In this document: one piece after another, positions 43,911 through 52,398 of the stretch
Layout: the number at the start of each line of letters is the position of its first letter
How positions within the stretch are numbered: the first letter of the stretch is position 1
Origin: Millisia brevis NBRC 105863
GTDB taxonomy: Bacteria > Actinomycetota > Actinomycetes > Mycobacteriales > Mycobacteriaceae
Assembly (NCBI RefSeq): GCF_001552615.1
Contig: NZ_BCRN01000013.1
Coordinates: forward strand, 122,772-186,771
Length of the DNA stretch: 64,000 nt
Direction of reading: 5' to 3'
Notes under the pieces: model-generated
The model's database searches: none
What the model was told of the DNA's origin: nothing
What the model saw: only the letters and a program-made list of their open reading frames with translations
Program-made: the position numbers and the translations under genes

Positions 43911-44603
43911 ATGAGGGATTACGCGGTGGGAACCAACGGGACGACAAACGGCTCGATCCAGGGGCGTCTGGTCGGCGAAATCCGACGTCGGATCATCGCC
44001 GGCGACATCCCGCCCAACGTGAACATCTCCGAATCGGCGCTGGCCGAGGAGTTCGGTGTCAGCCGCACCCCGGTCCGCGAGGCGTTCAAGCAACTGCAGA
44101 CCGAGGGCCTGGTCGAGATCCGGCCCCGGGTGGGCACCTTCGTCACCACCCCGTCGCGGCGCGAGATCACCGAACTGTTCGAGATGAAGGAACTGCTCGA
44201 GGGAGCGGCGGCGCGCCTGCTGGCACAGCGCGGGCGCGTTGCCGAACTCGATCAACTCGAGGCGAACCTGCGGGAGGCGGACGCCGCCGTCGCCCGCGAC
44301 GACCGCGCCCGCTACGCCGAGCTGGTCGAGGAGTTCCACAACCTGCTGATCGTCGGCGCCGACAATACGAAGCTCGAGGCCCACTACCGGACGTTGATGA
44401 ACCAGCTGGCCTATGCCCGGTTGGTGCAGACCTCACTGAGCAGGCCGGGGCGGGCGTTGCAGTCCGACCGCGAGCACCATCGAGTGGTCGAGCTGATCGT
44501 CGCGAAGGACGGCGACAGCGCGGAGCGGGTGATGCGCGAACACGTCCGGGCCAGCCGGCAGGCCTTGATGATCGGGCTCGATTCGGTCGAGGGGCAGATC
44601 TGA
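43911..44603 (+). CDS. GntR/FCD-family regulator of the catabolic divergon
   Basis: The winged helix at about 17-75 (IPPNVNISESALAEEFGVSR, TPVREAFKQLQTEGL) and an FCD ligand domain make 230 residues. ATG 43911 lies 21 bases after the flavin reductase stop, so it is the last gene of the rightward transcript and would be produced together with it. It is the natural candidate to bind the paired boxes near 41018 and 41216 and to sense the pathway substrate. Confidence 0.88.
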   Translation: MRDYAVGTNGTTNGSIQGRLVGEIRRRIIAGDIPPNVNISESALAEEFGVSRTPVREAFKQLQTEGLVEIRPRVGTFVTTPSRREITELFEMKELLEGAAARLLAQRGRVAELDQLEANLREADAAVARDDRARYAELVEEFHNLLIVGADNTKLEAHYRTLMNQLAYARLVQTSLSRPGRALQSDREHHRVVELIVAKDGDSAERVMREHVRASRQALMIGLDSVEGQI

Positions 44604-44662
44604 TTCGTCCGTAGCCGGGCGTATTCCCGGGCGAGTGCCGGCCGACGTTGTCATGCGGCGGT

Positions 44663-44668
44663 TAGGCT
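44663..44668 (+). promoter_or_regulatory. Leaderless -10 element (TAGGCT) of the methyltransferase gene
   Basis: TAGGCT ends 5 bases before ATG 44674, with no ribosome-binding site between. This argues for a leaderless transcript independent of the GntR gene upstream. Confidence 0.45.
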
Positions 44669-44673
44669 GCCCT

Positions 44674-45336
44674 ATGACCACTTTTGCGTACGGTGAACCG
44701 CTGACCGAGGTGCTCACGGGGCTGTACCGGCGTGCGGCGGACCAACGCTCGCGACGCGGGCCCGGCCCGGGGCGCCCATCGCGCGGCGCGGACGGCGGCG
44801 ATGCCCGCGAGCGGGCGGTGGCCGCGCAGGACATGTACATGCCGATCAGCCCCAGCACGGGGGTGCTCGCCTATTCGCTGGTCCGGGCGGCGCGACCGAC
44901 CACGGTGGTCGAGTTCGGCATGTCGTACGGCATCTCGACCCTGCATCTGGCGGCGGCGGTCCGCGACAACGGGATCGGCGCCATCCATACCAGCGAGCTG
45001 AGCGACAAGAAGATCGCCGCCGCATCCGCGAGCTTCGCCGAGGCCGGGGTCGCCGACCTGATCACCGTCCACGACGGCGATGCGCTCGAGACCCTGGCCG
45101 CCATCGAGGGCCCGATCGGCTTCCTGCTGCTCGACGGCTGGAAGGACCTCTACGTGCCGGTGCTGCGGTTGCTCGAGGATCGACTGGTCCCCGGCTCGCT
45201 GATCCTCGCCGACAACGCCGATCACGCGGGCACCGCCCCGTACCTCGAGTACGTGCGCGATGCCCGAAATGGTTATACCGGTGTATATCTCGATTCCGAC
45301 CGGATCGGCGCCATCGAGCTGAGCTGCCGCATCTAG
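44674..45336 (+). CDS. Class I SAM-dependent O-methyltransferase
   Basis: The SAM-binding motif I is VVEFGMSYGISTLHLAAAV, followed by the ELSDKKIAAASASFAEAGV acidic-loop region and the catalytic-site strand FLLLDGWKDLYVPVLRLLE. The length of 220 residues matches the family-3 O-methyltransferases (catechol or caffeoyl-CoA type). Residues ~25-50 form an Arg/Gly-rich disordered loop. The substrate is unknown. Its stop overlaps the convergent Rid-family gene by four bases. Confidence 0.82.
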   Translation: MTTFAYGEPLTEVLTGLYRRAADQRSRRGPGPGRPSRGADGGDARERAVAAQDMYMPISPSTGVLAYSLVRAARPTTVVEFGMSYGISTLHLAAAVRDNGIGAIHTSELSDKKIAAASASFAEAGVADLITVHDGDALETLAAIEGPIGFLLLDGWKDLYVPVLRLLEDRLVPGSLILADNADHAGTAPYLEYVRDARNGYTGVYLDSDRIGAIELSCRI

Positions 45337-45755
45337 GCGGCGCCGCCCGCCACGGCGACCACCTTGATCTCGACCACCGCGCCCGGATAGGCCAGTTCGG
45401 TGACGCCGACGGCCGTCCAGGCGGGGAAGTCCGCCGCGATGAACGCGTCCTTGACCGCCATGAAGTCGCCGATGTCCGCACGCAGGTCGGTGTGGAAGGA
45501 GGTGATGTCGACGATATCGGCCATCGAGGCGCCCGCCGCCGCCAACACCGTGCGGATCTTCTCGAAGGCGAGCGTCGCCTGGGCGCGCATCCCGTCCGCC
45601 GGAAGCCCGGTGGTCGGGTCGAGTCCGACCTGCCCGGACACCCACACCAGGCCGCCGGCCGAAACCGCCTGCGAGAAGTGGAAGGTGTCGTAATCCTGCT
45701 GGGAGGCAGGGGGATTGATCAGATTTCGGGTCACCGACCCGCCGTCCGGCGCCAC
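45333..45755 (-). CDS. Rid/YjgF-family protein lacking the RidA arginine
   Basis: The 140-residue product shows the Rid fold: LVWVSGQVGLDPTTGLPAD, QATLAFEKIRTVLAAAGASM, ADIVDITSFHTDL and AVVEIKVVAVAG. In E. coli RidA the imine-hydrolysing Arg105 lies in FPARSCVEV; here the aligned stretch is FPAWTAVGV, so that Arg is Trp. It therefore belongs to a non-RidA subgroup and probably does not deaminate 2-aminoacrylate. Its GTG begins one base after the SHOCT gene stop, so the two genes are coupled. A GTG at 45734 is an alternative start. Confidence 0.82.
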   Translation of the reverse strand: MAPDGGSVTRNLINPPASQQDYDTFHFSQAVSAGGLVWVSGQVGLDPTTGLPADGMRAQATLAFEKIRTVLAAAGASMADIVDITSFHTDLRADIGDFMAVKDAFIAADFPAWTAVGVTELAYPGAVVEIKVVAVAGGAA

Positions 45756-45756
45756 G

Positions 45757-46641
45757 TCACAGACGCCCGAGCAGGTCCGCCTTCTTGGCGGCGAACTCGG
45801 TATCGGTCAGGATGCCGCGCGAATGCAGGTCGGCCAGCTTCTCGATCGCGGCGAGGATGTCCGCGGACCCCTCGATGGTCGGCGCGACCGGTGGGGGGAC
45901 AGCCGCGGGTGCCGGGCCGGCCGCGGGGGAGGCCGGTGTGGGCCCGGCCGCGGGGGGCGGCGGTGGTGTCGCCGACGCGGGAGCGGCCGGGGCCGGCCCA
46001 CGTTCGGAGACCGGTTCGCCGGCCGGTGCCGAGGTCTCGCCGACCGGTCGCAGCGAGGAGACGTCGAAGGTGCCGAGTTGGCTGGTGAAGGTGAGCGTTC
46101 CGGGGCGGCCGCCCTGCTGTTGCTGGACGCCGGTCACCCGGTGGTCGCCGGTGTCGTAGATCGTCACGACCCCGTTCGCGGAGATCGCGAGGCGACCGGT
46201 CGCCGGAAAGACCGCGTAGCGGGTGTCGTTCTGGCCGCCAGACGAACTCGGCGTACCGAGGTCCTCCGGCCACCAGTTGCCCATCGGGGCGAAGGCGGGG
46301 AACCCCGACATGGCTGGGCGGCTCGCGGCGGGAGCCGGCGTCGACCCACCGGTGGGGGCGGCGACGAAGGTACCGGGCGTATCGACAAGGCCCGCAAGCT
46401 CGTTGCACAGACCGTCGACACGGGCCTTCAGCGCGTTGTCGAACATATTGCCGACCATGGTCATTCCGCCGCGCATCCACTGACCGGAGCCGCCGAGCTC
46501 CGGAATGTTGAACTGCGCCATACGACCCTGACCGGCGACAACCGCGGCGAGCATGGCGGTCGCCGCCTCGACCGAGATGCCGTACCGCGTCGCGATCTCG
46601 TCGAGGGCGCGGCGGCCCTCCGGGCTGATGGCAGACGGCAT
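45757..46641 (-). CDS. SHOCT-domain protein with proline-rich linker
   Basis: The product has ~294 residues. It begins with an alpha-helical section (RRALDEIATRYGISVEAATA). A middle region (about 140-215) contains beta-rich phrases such as GRLAISANGVVTIYDTGDHR, then a Pro/Ala-rich linker (~215-255). It ends with a SHOCT helix pair (ILAAIEKLADLHSRGILTDT). SHOCT tails are oligomerisation elements on many actinobacterial envelope or phage-related proteins. There is no signal peptide. ATG 46641 has GAAGGA 9 bases upstream. Function is unknown. Confidence 0.75.
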   Translation of the reverse strand: MPSAISPEGRRALDEIATRYGISVEAATAMLAAVVAGQGRMAQFNIPELGGSGQWMRGGMTMVGNMFDNALKARVDGLCNELAGLVDTPGTFVAAPTGGSTPAPAASRPAMSGFPAFAPMGNWWPEDLGTPSSSGGQNDTRYAVFPATGRLAISANGVVTIYDTGDHRVTGVQQQQGGRPGTLTFTSQLGTFDVSSLRPVGETSAPAGEPVSERGPAPAAPASATPPPPPAAGPTPASPAAGPAPAAVPPPVAPTIEGSADILAAIEKLADLHSRGILTDTEFAAKKADLLGRL

Positions 46642-46857
46642 GACGCGGCATCCTTCGTCGGTGGGCGGACCCGACCAGCCTACGTCCCGGGCGCCGGGCG
46701 GGGGAGACGACGTTGGCGCGATCGGCAAGTGGTGTGGCGCCTCGGGCCAGGATTCACCGGCCGCCCGGCCCGAAGCTGGGGATATCGGTTCGACAGCCGA
46801 CGACGGACCCCGGCACCGCCCGGAACGTCCCCCAACAAAGATCCGAGGTGGCTGGAA

Positions 46858-47730
46858 ATGACACGGGTGGCACTGGTGACCGGAGCGTCATCGGGTATCG
46901 GCGAAGCGACCGCCGTCGAGCTGAGCGCGGCAGGATTCGTCGTCTACGCGGCCGCCCGCCGCGTCGAACGCATGGCTCATCTGACCGAGCAGGGCATCCG
47001 CCCCATCGCGCTGGACGTGACCGACGACAACTCGATGCGCGGGGTTGTGCAGGACATCCTCGCCGCGGAGGGCCGGATCGACGTGCTGGTCAACAACGCC
47101 GGCTACGGCTCCTACGGTGCGCTCGAGGACGTTCCGATGCAGGAGGCGCGCGCCCAGTTCGAGGTCAACGTCTTCGGCGCCGCCCGCCTGACCCAGCTGG
47201 TGCTGCCGACGATGCGGGCCCAGCGGTCCGGGAAGGTCGTCAACGTCACCTCGATGGGCGGCAAGATCCCCACCCCGCTCGGCGCCTGGTACCACGCGAC
47301 CAAGTACGCCCTGGAAGCGATCAGCGACTGCCTGCGCATGGAGGTCGAACCCTTCGGCATCGACGTGATCGTCATCGAACCCGGCGGCATCCGCACCGAG
47401 TGGCCGCAGATCGCTGCCGAGAAGGTGCGGGCGGTGTCCGGCTCCGGCCCCTACGGCCCCCAGGGTCGGGCGGTCGCGACGTCGCTGACCTCCGAGTCCA
47501 CCCGGAAACGATCGTCGGAACCCGCGCTGATCGGCAGGACGATCACCCGGTCGGTCACCGCCCGTCGACCGAAGACCCGCTACGCGGTCGGCTACGGCGC
47601 CAAGCCGATGATCCTGCTGCACGATGTGCTGCCCGACCGCGGCTTCGACGCGTTCATCCGGCGCGCCACCGGCATCCCCACCGGGGAGGTCGGCGAGTCG
47701 GTCGGTTCCCCCGCGACCGAGGCGCACTGA
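46858..47730 (+). CDS. Short-chain dehydrogenase/reductase
   Basis: Classical SDR: the NAD(P) motif VTGASSGIGEATA at 8-20, VNNAG, the Ser-Tyr-Lys site with NVTSMGGKIPTPLGAWYHATK, and EPGGIRTEW. Total length is 290. A Ser/Thr/Arg-rich region around 200-240 and the ending PTGEVGESVGSP are typical of SDRs labelled oxidoreductase near regulators. The Asp/Arg after the second strand (AARRVERM) suggests NADP preference. It is followed on the same strand by an AraC-type regulator with its own promoter. Confidence 0.88.
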   Translation: MTRVALVTGASSGIGEATAVELSAAGFVVYAAARRVERMAHLTEQGIRPIALDVTDDNSMRGVVQDILAAEGRIDVLVNNAGYGSYGALEDVPMQEARAQFEVNVFGAARLTQLVLPTMRAQRSGKVVNVTSMGGKIPTPLGAWYHATKYALEAISDCLRMEVEPFGIDVIVIEPGGIRTEWPQIAAEKVRAVSGSGPYGPQGRAVATSLTSESTRKRSSEPALIGRTITRSVTARRPKTRYAVGYGAKPMILLHDVLPDRGFDAFIRRATGIPTGEVGESVGSPATEAH

Positions 47731-47756
47731 CGCCGCCCGCGGGCCGACAACCAGCG

Positions 47757-47784
47757 GTGACAACCGATCGCACGACAGTAGGGT
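47757..47784 (+). promoter_or_regulatory. Predicted leaderless promoter of the AraC gene
   Basis: GTGACA (47757-47762) and TAGGGT (47779-47784) are 16 bases apart, and the hexamer ends 7 bases before ATG 47792. No ribosome-binding site lies between. Confidence 0.5.
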
Positions 47785-47791
47785 GGCGCGC

Positions 47792-48790
47792 ATGAGCGGT
47801 GGGCGATTCACGGTCGACCCGGCGATGCGGGCGTTCATCGCCGACCTGCGCCTGTCCGCCCGCGCCGTCCTGCGGTCGGCCGACCTGCCCGACGACCTGT
47901 TCACCCGCGAACCGGTCGAACTGTCACCGGACGAGTACTACCGGCTGTGGTCGGCGCTCGACCGCGAATCCGGTGATCGCCGGCTGGCGGTCGACGTCGG
48001 TGCCGCCATCTCGGTGGAGACCTTCAGCCCACCGATCCTCGCCGCGCTCAGCAGCCCGAACCTGGCGGTCGCCGCTCGGCGGGTCGCCGACTTCAAACCA
48101 CTGATCGGACCGCTGCGCCTCGACCTGGCCGAAACCGCCGACGATCTGGTGATCACCTACCACTGGCCCGACCGGTCGGAGCCCCCGGAACTTTTGGCCA
48201 CCTCGGAGCTCGTCTTCTGGACGGCCTTGGCGCGCATCGGAACCCGGCGTCGGATTCGCCCGGCCGGGGTCACCGTGCCGCGGATGCCGTCCGATCGCGT
48301 GGCGCTCGAGGAGTACTTCGGTGCCCGGCTCACCGGCGGCGATGCGTATGCGATCGGGTTCCGCGCCGCCGACATCCGGGCGCCGTTCCTGACCGAAAGC
48401 GAGACGATGTGGCGGATCCTGGCGCCGGAGCTGCGGCGCCGATTGGCGGACGTCGAAGCGGCGGACCGGGTCTCCCAGCAGGTGCGGGCGGTGCTGGTAG
48501 AGACCCTGGCCGCCGGGGACAGCTCGATGGGCACGATCGCCGCCCGCCTGGCCGTCAGCCCGCGGACACTGCAACGACAGTTGCGTGACGAGGGGCGGAC
48601 CTATTCGTCCGTCCTCGCGGCCACCCGCGAGGAGTTGGCGCGGACCTACCTGCACCGCGACGGCCTGCGCACCGCGGAGATCGCGTACCTGCTCGGCTAC
48701 GACGACACCACGTCCTTCTACCGCGCGTTCCGCGGATGGACCGGGACGACCCCGGAATCCGTACGGGCCGAGGCACTATCGGACAGCTGA
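47792..48790 (+). CDS. AraC-family regulator (OruR/ArgR-like, arabinose-binding type N-domain)
   Basis: The N-terminal ~190 residues are the Arabinose_bd-type domain seen in regulators of amino-acid, lipid and dioxygenase genes (SPDEYYRLWSALDRESGDRR, SPNLAVAARRVADFKPLIGP). The C-terminal ~100 residues hold the double helix-turn-helix (IAARLAVSPRTLQRQLRDEG, TAEIAYLLGYDDTTSFYRAF). Length 332. The adjacent SDR and DUF2255 genes are possible targets. Confidence 0.88.
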   Translation: MSGGRFTVDPAMRAFIADLRLSARAVLRSADLPDDLFTREPVELSPDEYYRLWSALDRESGDRRLAVDVGAAISVETFSPPILAALSSPNLAVAARRVADFKPLIGPLRLDLAETADDLVITYHWPDRSEPPELLATSELVFWTALARIGTRRRIRPAGVTVPRMPSDRVALEEYFGARLTGGDAYAIGFRAADIRAPFLTESETMWRILAPELRRRLADVEAADRVSQQVRAVLVETLAAGDSSMGTIAARLAVSPRTLQRQLRDEGRTYSSVLAATREELARTYLHRDGLRTAEIAYLLGYDDTTSFYRAFRGWTGTTPESVRAEALSDS

Positions 48791-48812
48791 TCGGCTGCGC
48801 CGAATCGGGCGG

Positions 48813-49211
48813 TTACTCGGCGGCCGAGGTGGTCGGTGCCGCCGGCACCACCTTGAGGGTGCCCGGCCACGCCGACCGCCCGGTGATCGCACCGACCGGC
48901 CCGCGGCCGTAGCGGTCGTACTTGGCGTGCAGGGCCGTGTCGATCGCCGGGTGGACGCGCTCGGCCGGGCGCACATAGGTCACGTCGGTCTCGACCCCGC
49001 CGGCGCTGATCCGCCCGCTTCCGGACGCCGTCGCCCGGCGAAACCACGGGTTGTCGACCCCGTGCGCGGAACGCACATAGATATCGTCACCGCTGCGCGC
49101 GACCCAGATGGTGACATAGGGCCGCAGGCTGCCGTCCGCGCGGCGGGAGCTGATCCGCAGCTCGTCGGCGCCGCCTATGCTCTTCAGTTGCTTCTCGGTC
49201 CAGGTGGACAT
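48813..49211 (-). CDS. DUF2255-family protein
   Basis: This small protein of ~132 residues matches the DUF2255/nitroreductase-like split-barrel pattern: WTEKQLKSIGGADELRISSR, DGSLRPYVTIWVARSGDDIYVRS and KYDRYGRGPVGAITG. The fold relates to F420- or flavin-binding Ddn-like proteins, but no residue here proves cofactor use. ATG 49211 follows GGGAG closely; TTG 49214 is the alternative. It is convergent with the AraC gene. Confidence 0.72.
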   Translation of the reverse strand: MSTWTEKQLKSIGGADELRISSRRADGSLRPYVTIWVARSGDDIYVRSAHGVDNPWFRRATASGSGRISAGGVETDVTYVRPAERVHPAIDTALHAKYDRYGRGPVGAITGRSAWPGTLKVVPAAPTTSAAE

Positions 49212-49214
49212 CAA

Positions 49215-49514
49215 ACTCCCTCACTCGCGTCGCGGGAGTCCCGTCGCGCCGCTCGCGGTGGTGGCTCCTCGACATCGAGCAAACACCCCGGCTCCGGTCG
49301 GCGGGAGTGCCTGATCTTCGGGGTACCGGCGGAACCCCTTTCGAGGACGGTCGTACCGCCTGTGCAGGTGGGCCCGGGGCCGCACATGGCGCGGGAACAT
49401 GCTCGGTAGCTTGCTCGTAATTTCGTAGTGGCACAACAAGATCTGCTGCGCGAACGGCCGCCGTCACACCAGGGACCATTCGGCGCACAGTACTTCCAGC
49501 CTATGGAGGAGCTC
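49215..49514. other. 300-base intergenic stretch, possible gene remnant
   Basis: No gene is supported here. A 35-codon frame on the + strand (GTG 49428 to TAG 49535) reads like a protein start (MAQQDLLRERPPSHQGPFGA) but ends at once and overlaps the hypothetical gene on the other strand. It may be a truncated remnant or chance. The stretch is less GC-rich than its surroundings near 49405-49445. Confidence 0.35.
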
Positions 49515-49979
49515 TCAATGAAACTCGTCGAGTAGCGCCCCGATCTCGGCTACGTTGGTACCGGTCCCACGCTCGGTCCACATCGGTCTACCCGAGATCA
49601 CGGTAGGAGTGAGATGAACTCCCTCTCGGTACGGCCATCGGATGCCGAAATCGGCAAGCCAATCCTGCGTAGCCTCCGCAACGGCGACCGTCGCCTCGGC
49701 CGAAGTGCAATTTCGGTTGAATCCGAACCGATACCCTGACGCCTCATAGCTACCGGCCAGTGTGTCCGTGGCGTCCAGGCCTATCAGCAGGCCCTCGCTT
49801 TGTGGTCGACCGTCTCTGATGGTCCAGCGAACTGGAACGATTCGCCGACTCTCGACGTAGAACTCCAAGTCGTCGCCAACCGCGCAGCAGGCTGCCACGT
49901 AGATATCCCTTACAGACTCCTCTATCAGCCCTGCGGGACCCGACCGAATGGGGAACGTCCACTCGCTGGACGAGTTCAC
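49515..49979 (-). CDS. Hypothetical protein downstream of dnaB
   Basis: I do not recognise this 154-residue protein. It is mixed alpha/beta in character, with VESRRIVPVRWTIRDGRPQS, then GLDATDTLAGSYEASGYRFG, and a C-terminal acidic segment. There is no signal peptide or membrane segment. It starts at GTG 49979, 18 bases after the dnaB stop on the same strand. Codon third positions are visibly less GC-biased than in dnaB, which suggests recent arrival. The size and composition resemble small orphan or immunity-type proteins, but nothing proves it. Confidence 0.55.
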   Translation of the reverse strand: MNSSSEWTFPIRSGPAGLIEESVRDIYVAACCAVGDDLEFYVESRRIVPVRWTIRDGRPQSEGLLIGLDATDTLAGSYEASGYRFGFNRNCTSAEATVAVAEATQDWLADFGIRWPYREGVHLTPTVISGRPMWTERGTGTNVAEIGALLDEFH

Positions 49980-49997
49980 ACGCTCGACCGCCAGTAC

Positions 49998-51443
49998 TTA
50001 TCCCCGCGCCATGTCGACGAAGCGCGACAGGTGCAGCTGATGGGCGACGGTGACCGTGGCGGTGGGGCCGTTGCGGTGTTTGCCGAGGATCAGGTCGGCC
50101 TCGCCGCCGCGGGGGTCGTCGCGCTCGAAGGCGTCCGGGCGGTGCAGCAGGATGACCATGTCGGCGTCCTGCTCGAGAGAGCCGGACTCGCGCAGGTCGG
50201 AGACCATGGGGCGCTTGTCGGTTCGCTGCTCCGGACCACGGTTGAGCTGGCTGATCGCGACCACGGGAACCTCGAGCTCCTTCGCGAGCAGCTTGAGGCT
50301 TCGGGAGAACTCGGAGACCTCCTGCTGGCGGGACTCGACCTTCTTGCCGGAGGTCATCAGCTGAAGGTAGTCGACCACAACAAGTTTCAGGTCGTGCCGC
50401 TGCTTGAGGCGGCGCGCCTTGGCGCGGATCTCCATCATCGTCATATTCGGCGAGTCGTCGATGAACAGCGGGGCCTCGCTGATCTCGCTCATCCGGCGCG
50501 CCAGGCGCGTCCAGTCCTCGTCGGTCATCCGGCCCGCGCGCATATCGGCGAGCTTGATCTTCGCCTCGGCGCTCAGCAGGCGCATCACGATCTCGGTACG
50601 CCCCATTTCCAGCGAGAACATCACGCTGGCCATGCCATGCGTCACCGAGCAGGAACGCAGGAAATCCATTCCCAGAGTGGACTTTCCGACGCCGGGTCGA
50701 GCGGCGACGATGATCATCTGGCCGGGGTGCAGGCCATTGGTCACCTCGTCGAGGTCGGTGAAGCCGGTGGGCACACCGGTCGAGATGCCGCCGCGGCTGG
50801 CGATGGAGTCGATCTCGTCCATCGTCGGCTGGAGCAGTTCCTCGAGCGGGACGTAGTCCTCGGCCGCGCGTCGCTCGGTGACCTCGTAGACCTCGGCCTG
50901 GGCCCGGTCGACCACCTCGGCGACATCCTGGCCGTCGGCGCCGGCGTACCCGTACTGCACGATGCGGGTACCCGCCTCGACCAGGCGGCGCAGAATCGCC
51001 TTCTCGACGACGATCTCGGCGTAGAACGACGCATTGGCCGCGGTGGGCACCGTCTGGGTCAAGGTGATCAGATACGGCGCCCCTCCGATCCGCCCGAGGG
51101 CGCCGTGGCGCTCGAGTTCGGCGGCGACGGTGATCGGATCGGCGGGCTCGCCGCGGCTGTAGAGGTCGAGGATCGCGTCGTAGATGCTCTCGTGGGCGGG
51201 GCGGTAGAAGTCGCCGGGCCGCAGGATCTCGAGGACGTCCGCGATCGCGTCCTTGCTCAGCAGCATGCCGCCGAGGACCGATTGCTCGGCAGCGAGGTCC
51301 TGGGGCGGCTTACGGCCGAAGTCCTCGCCCGAGGCGTCGTAGTCCGATCCGTTGCCGGAGCGACGCGCGCCGATATCCGCGGGACCACGCCCACCGAAGT
51401 CGGCATGACCCCTGTCGTCGACAACTGCCAATTCCCGCTCCAC
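49998..51443 (-). CDS. dnaB: Replicative DNA helicase DnaB
   Basis: The N-terminal DnaB domain (PPQDLAAEQSVLGGMLLSKD, ADPITVAAELERHG) is followed by a RecA-like ATPase with Walker A ARPGVGKSTLG near 243-252, Walker B VVVDYLQLM, and the arginine-finger region SDLRESGSLEQDADMVILLHR. No intein interrupts the Walker A or later motifs, unlike many mycobacterial dnaB genes. GTG 51443 gives 482 residues with a short disordered Gly/Arg-rich head; TTG 51431 is also possible. DnaB unwinds DNA at the fork. It sits downstream of rplI as in other Mycobacteriales, but ~1 kb away. Confidence 0.95.
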   Translation of the reverse strand: MERELAVVDDRGHADFGGRGPADIGARRSGNGSDYDASGEDFGRKPPQDLAAEQSVLGGMLLSKDAIADVLEILRPGDFYRPAHESIYDAILDLYSRGEPADPITVAAELERHGALGRIGGAPYLITLTQTVPTAANASFYAEIVVEKAILRRLVEAGTRIVQYGYAGADGQDVAEVVDRAQAEVYEVTERRAAEDYVPLEELLQPTMDEIDSIASRGGISTGVPTGFTDLDEVTNGLHPGQMIIVAARPGVGKSTLGMDFLRSCSVTHGMASVMFSLEMGRTEIVMRLLSAEAKIKLADMRAGRMTDEDWTRLARRMSEISEAPLFIDDSPNMTMMEIRAKARRLKQRHDLKLVVVDYLQLMTSGKKVESRQQEVSEFSRSLKLLAKELEVPVVAISQLNRGPEQRTDKRPMVSDLRESGSLEQDADMVILLHRPDAFERDDPRGGEADLILGKHRNGPTATVTVAHQLHLSRFVDMARG

Positions 51444-52359
51444 CCCTCGTCTACTCCGATCCACCCGCGGGTGCTCGCGCGCCGTCCCGAGGGCGTCGAG
51501 CGTCCAGCCGCCCGCGCGGAAGGCCGCGCGAGGGTCGACTGAAGACCCGTTGTCCGTCCGGCCGCCCCGAGGCGTACCGCACGTCCACCGCCGTTGGTTG
51601 GCTGCTGTCAGTAGACCGGAAGGCTCCGACAAGTCCTGCCGTCGCGATGTCGTTCGGGGAACGCTAGGCGTCCCGGTGCCGGTCGCCAAATCGAGATGTG
51701 GACAGGCCCGGGGACGTGCGGTGGATATCCGGTGGATCGATGGGGAGCACCCGGGGACAACATGGGGATGGAGCAGCGGAGTGGGAGGCATCGCTCCAGG
51801 TCAGCGTCTCCACAGGCCACGGATCTGCTGTGGATGAATCTTCTTGCGGCGTGTCCGCCGACTTGACATCCCGGGCGTGTCGCCCCTCGACGCAATACCT
51901 GATCCGGTGATACGGGTCACATGTTGCGCCTATCGCGATCCAGTTATCCACACCTCTGGATACATCTGGGTATAACAGACCATTCTCCTGGTGGGGAATG
52001 GAGTCCGCGGATGGGAAGATGTTTATCGTTCCCATTCGTTCCCACGGTATTGGGAATCCATTCAATGAGTCCCGCCGGAACGGTCGCCGCGCCGGATTCG
52101 GCCGGCGGGTCCGGACATCCGCGCCGAAAGACCGTCCTGCGTACGGGTAGGGAGGCGCTGTCCTCGAGGTCCCGGGCCGACGACGGTGTGCGGCCACCGC
52201 CCCGGCCCTGTCGACTGCGGCCACGGCGGGTTGAGCGCCCCCGGGCGGGGAATGGAACGATGGGTTCGAATGGCCGGCGGGTGCGGCGCCAATGGCGCGT
52301 GCCGTCGACGGAGCCGGAAATCGCGCCGTGCGGAAATGCCGATGGTCGGCCCACATACG
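51444..52359. other. 0.9-kb non-coding stretch between rplI and dnaB
   Basis: I see no convincing gene on either strand; open frames here have Arg/Pro-rich, low-complexity translations. The DNA is less GC-rich around 51890-52070. It contains a DnaA-box consensus (51944), a further match TGTGGATGA (51829-51837) and several GTGGAT/GTGGAC motifs between 51697 and 51740. The dnaB promoter must lie here. In relatives a separate gene (Rv0057-like) occupies this gap; it appears to be absent. Confidence 0.5.
51944..51952 (+). promoter_or_regulatory. DnaA box (TTATCCACA)
   Basis: This is an exact match to the TTATCCACA consensus, ~500 bases upstream of dnaB. With TGTGGATGA at 51829 (reverse TCATCCACA) it may let DnaA control dnaB or act as a titration site. 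It is not by itself an origin. Confidence 0.5.
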
Positions 52360-52398
52360 CGAGAAGCCGGGTTCCCTCAGCGGGAACCCGGCTTCTCG
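52360..52398 (-). terminator. Hairpin terminator of the rpsF-ssb-rpsR-rplI operon
   Basis: Perfect 17-base arms (52360-52376 and 52382-52398) enclose the loop TCAGC, 36 bases past the rplI stop. It separates the ribosomal operon from dnaB. Confidence 0.8.

Noticed and set aside
49998..51443. Intein in dnaB
   Set aside because: The Walker A and downstream motifs are continuous and the product is 482 residues, so no intein is present.
51863..51898. TTGACA at 51863 as a strong + strand promoter
   Set aside because: The nearest -10-like hexamer (CAATAC) is about 23 bases away and no gene follows on that strand.
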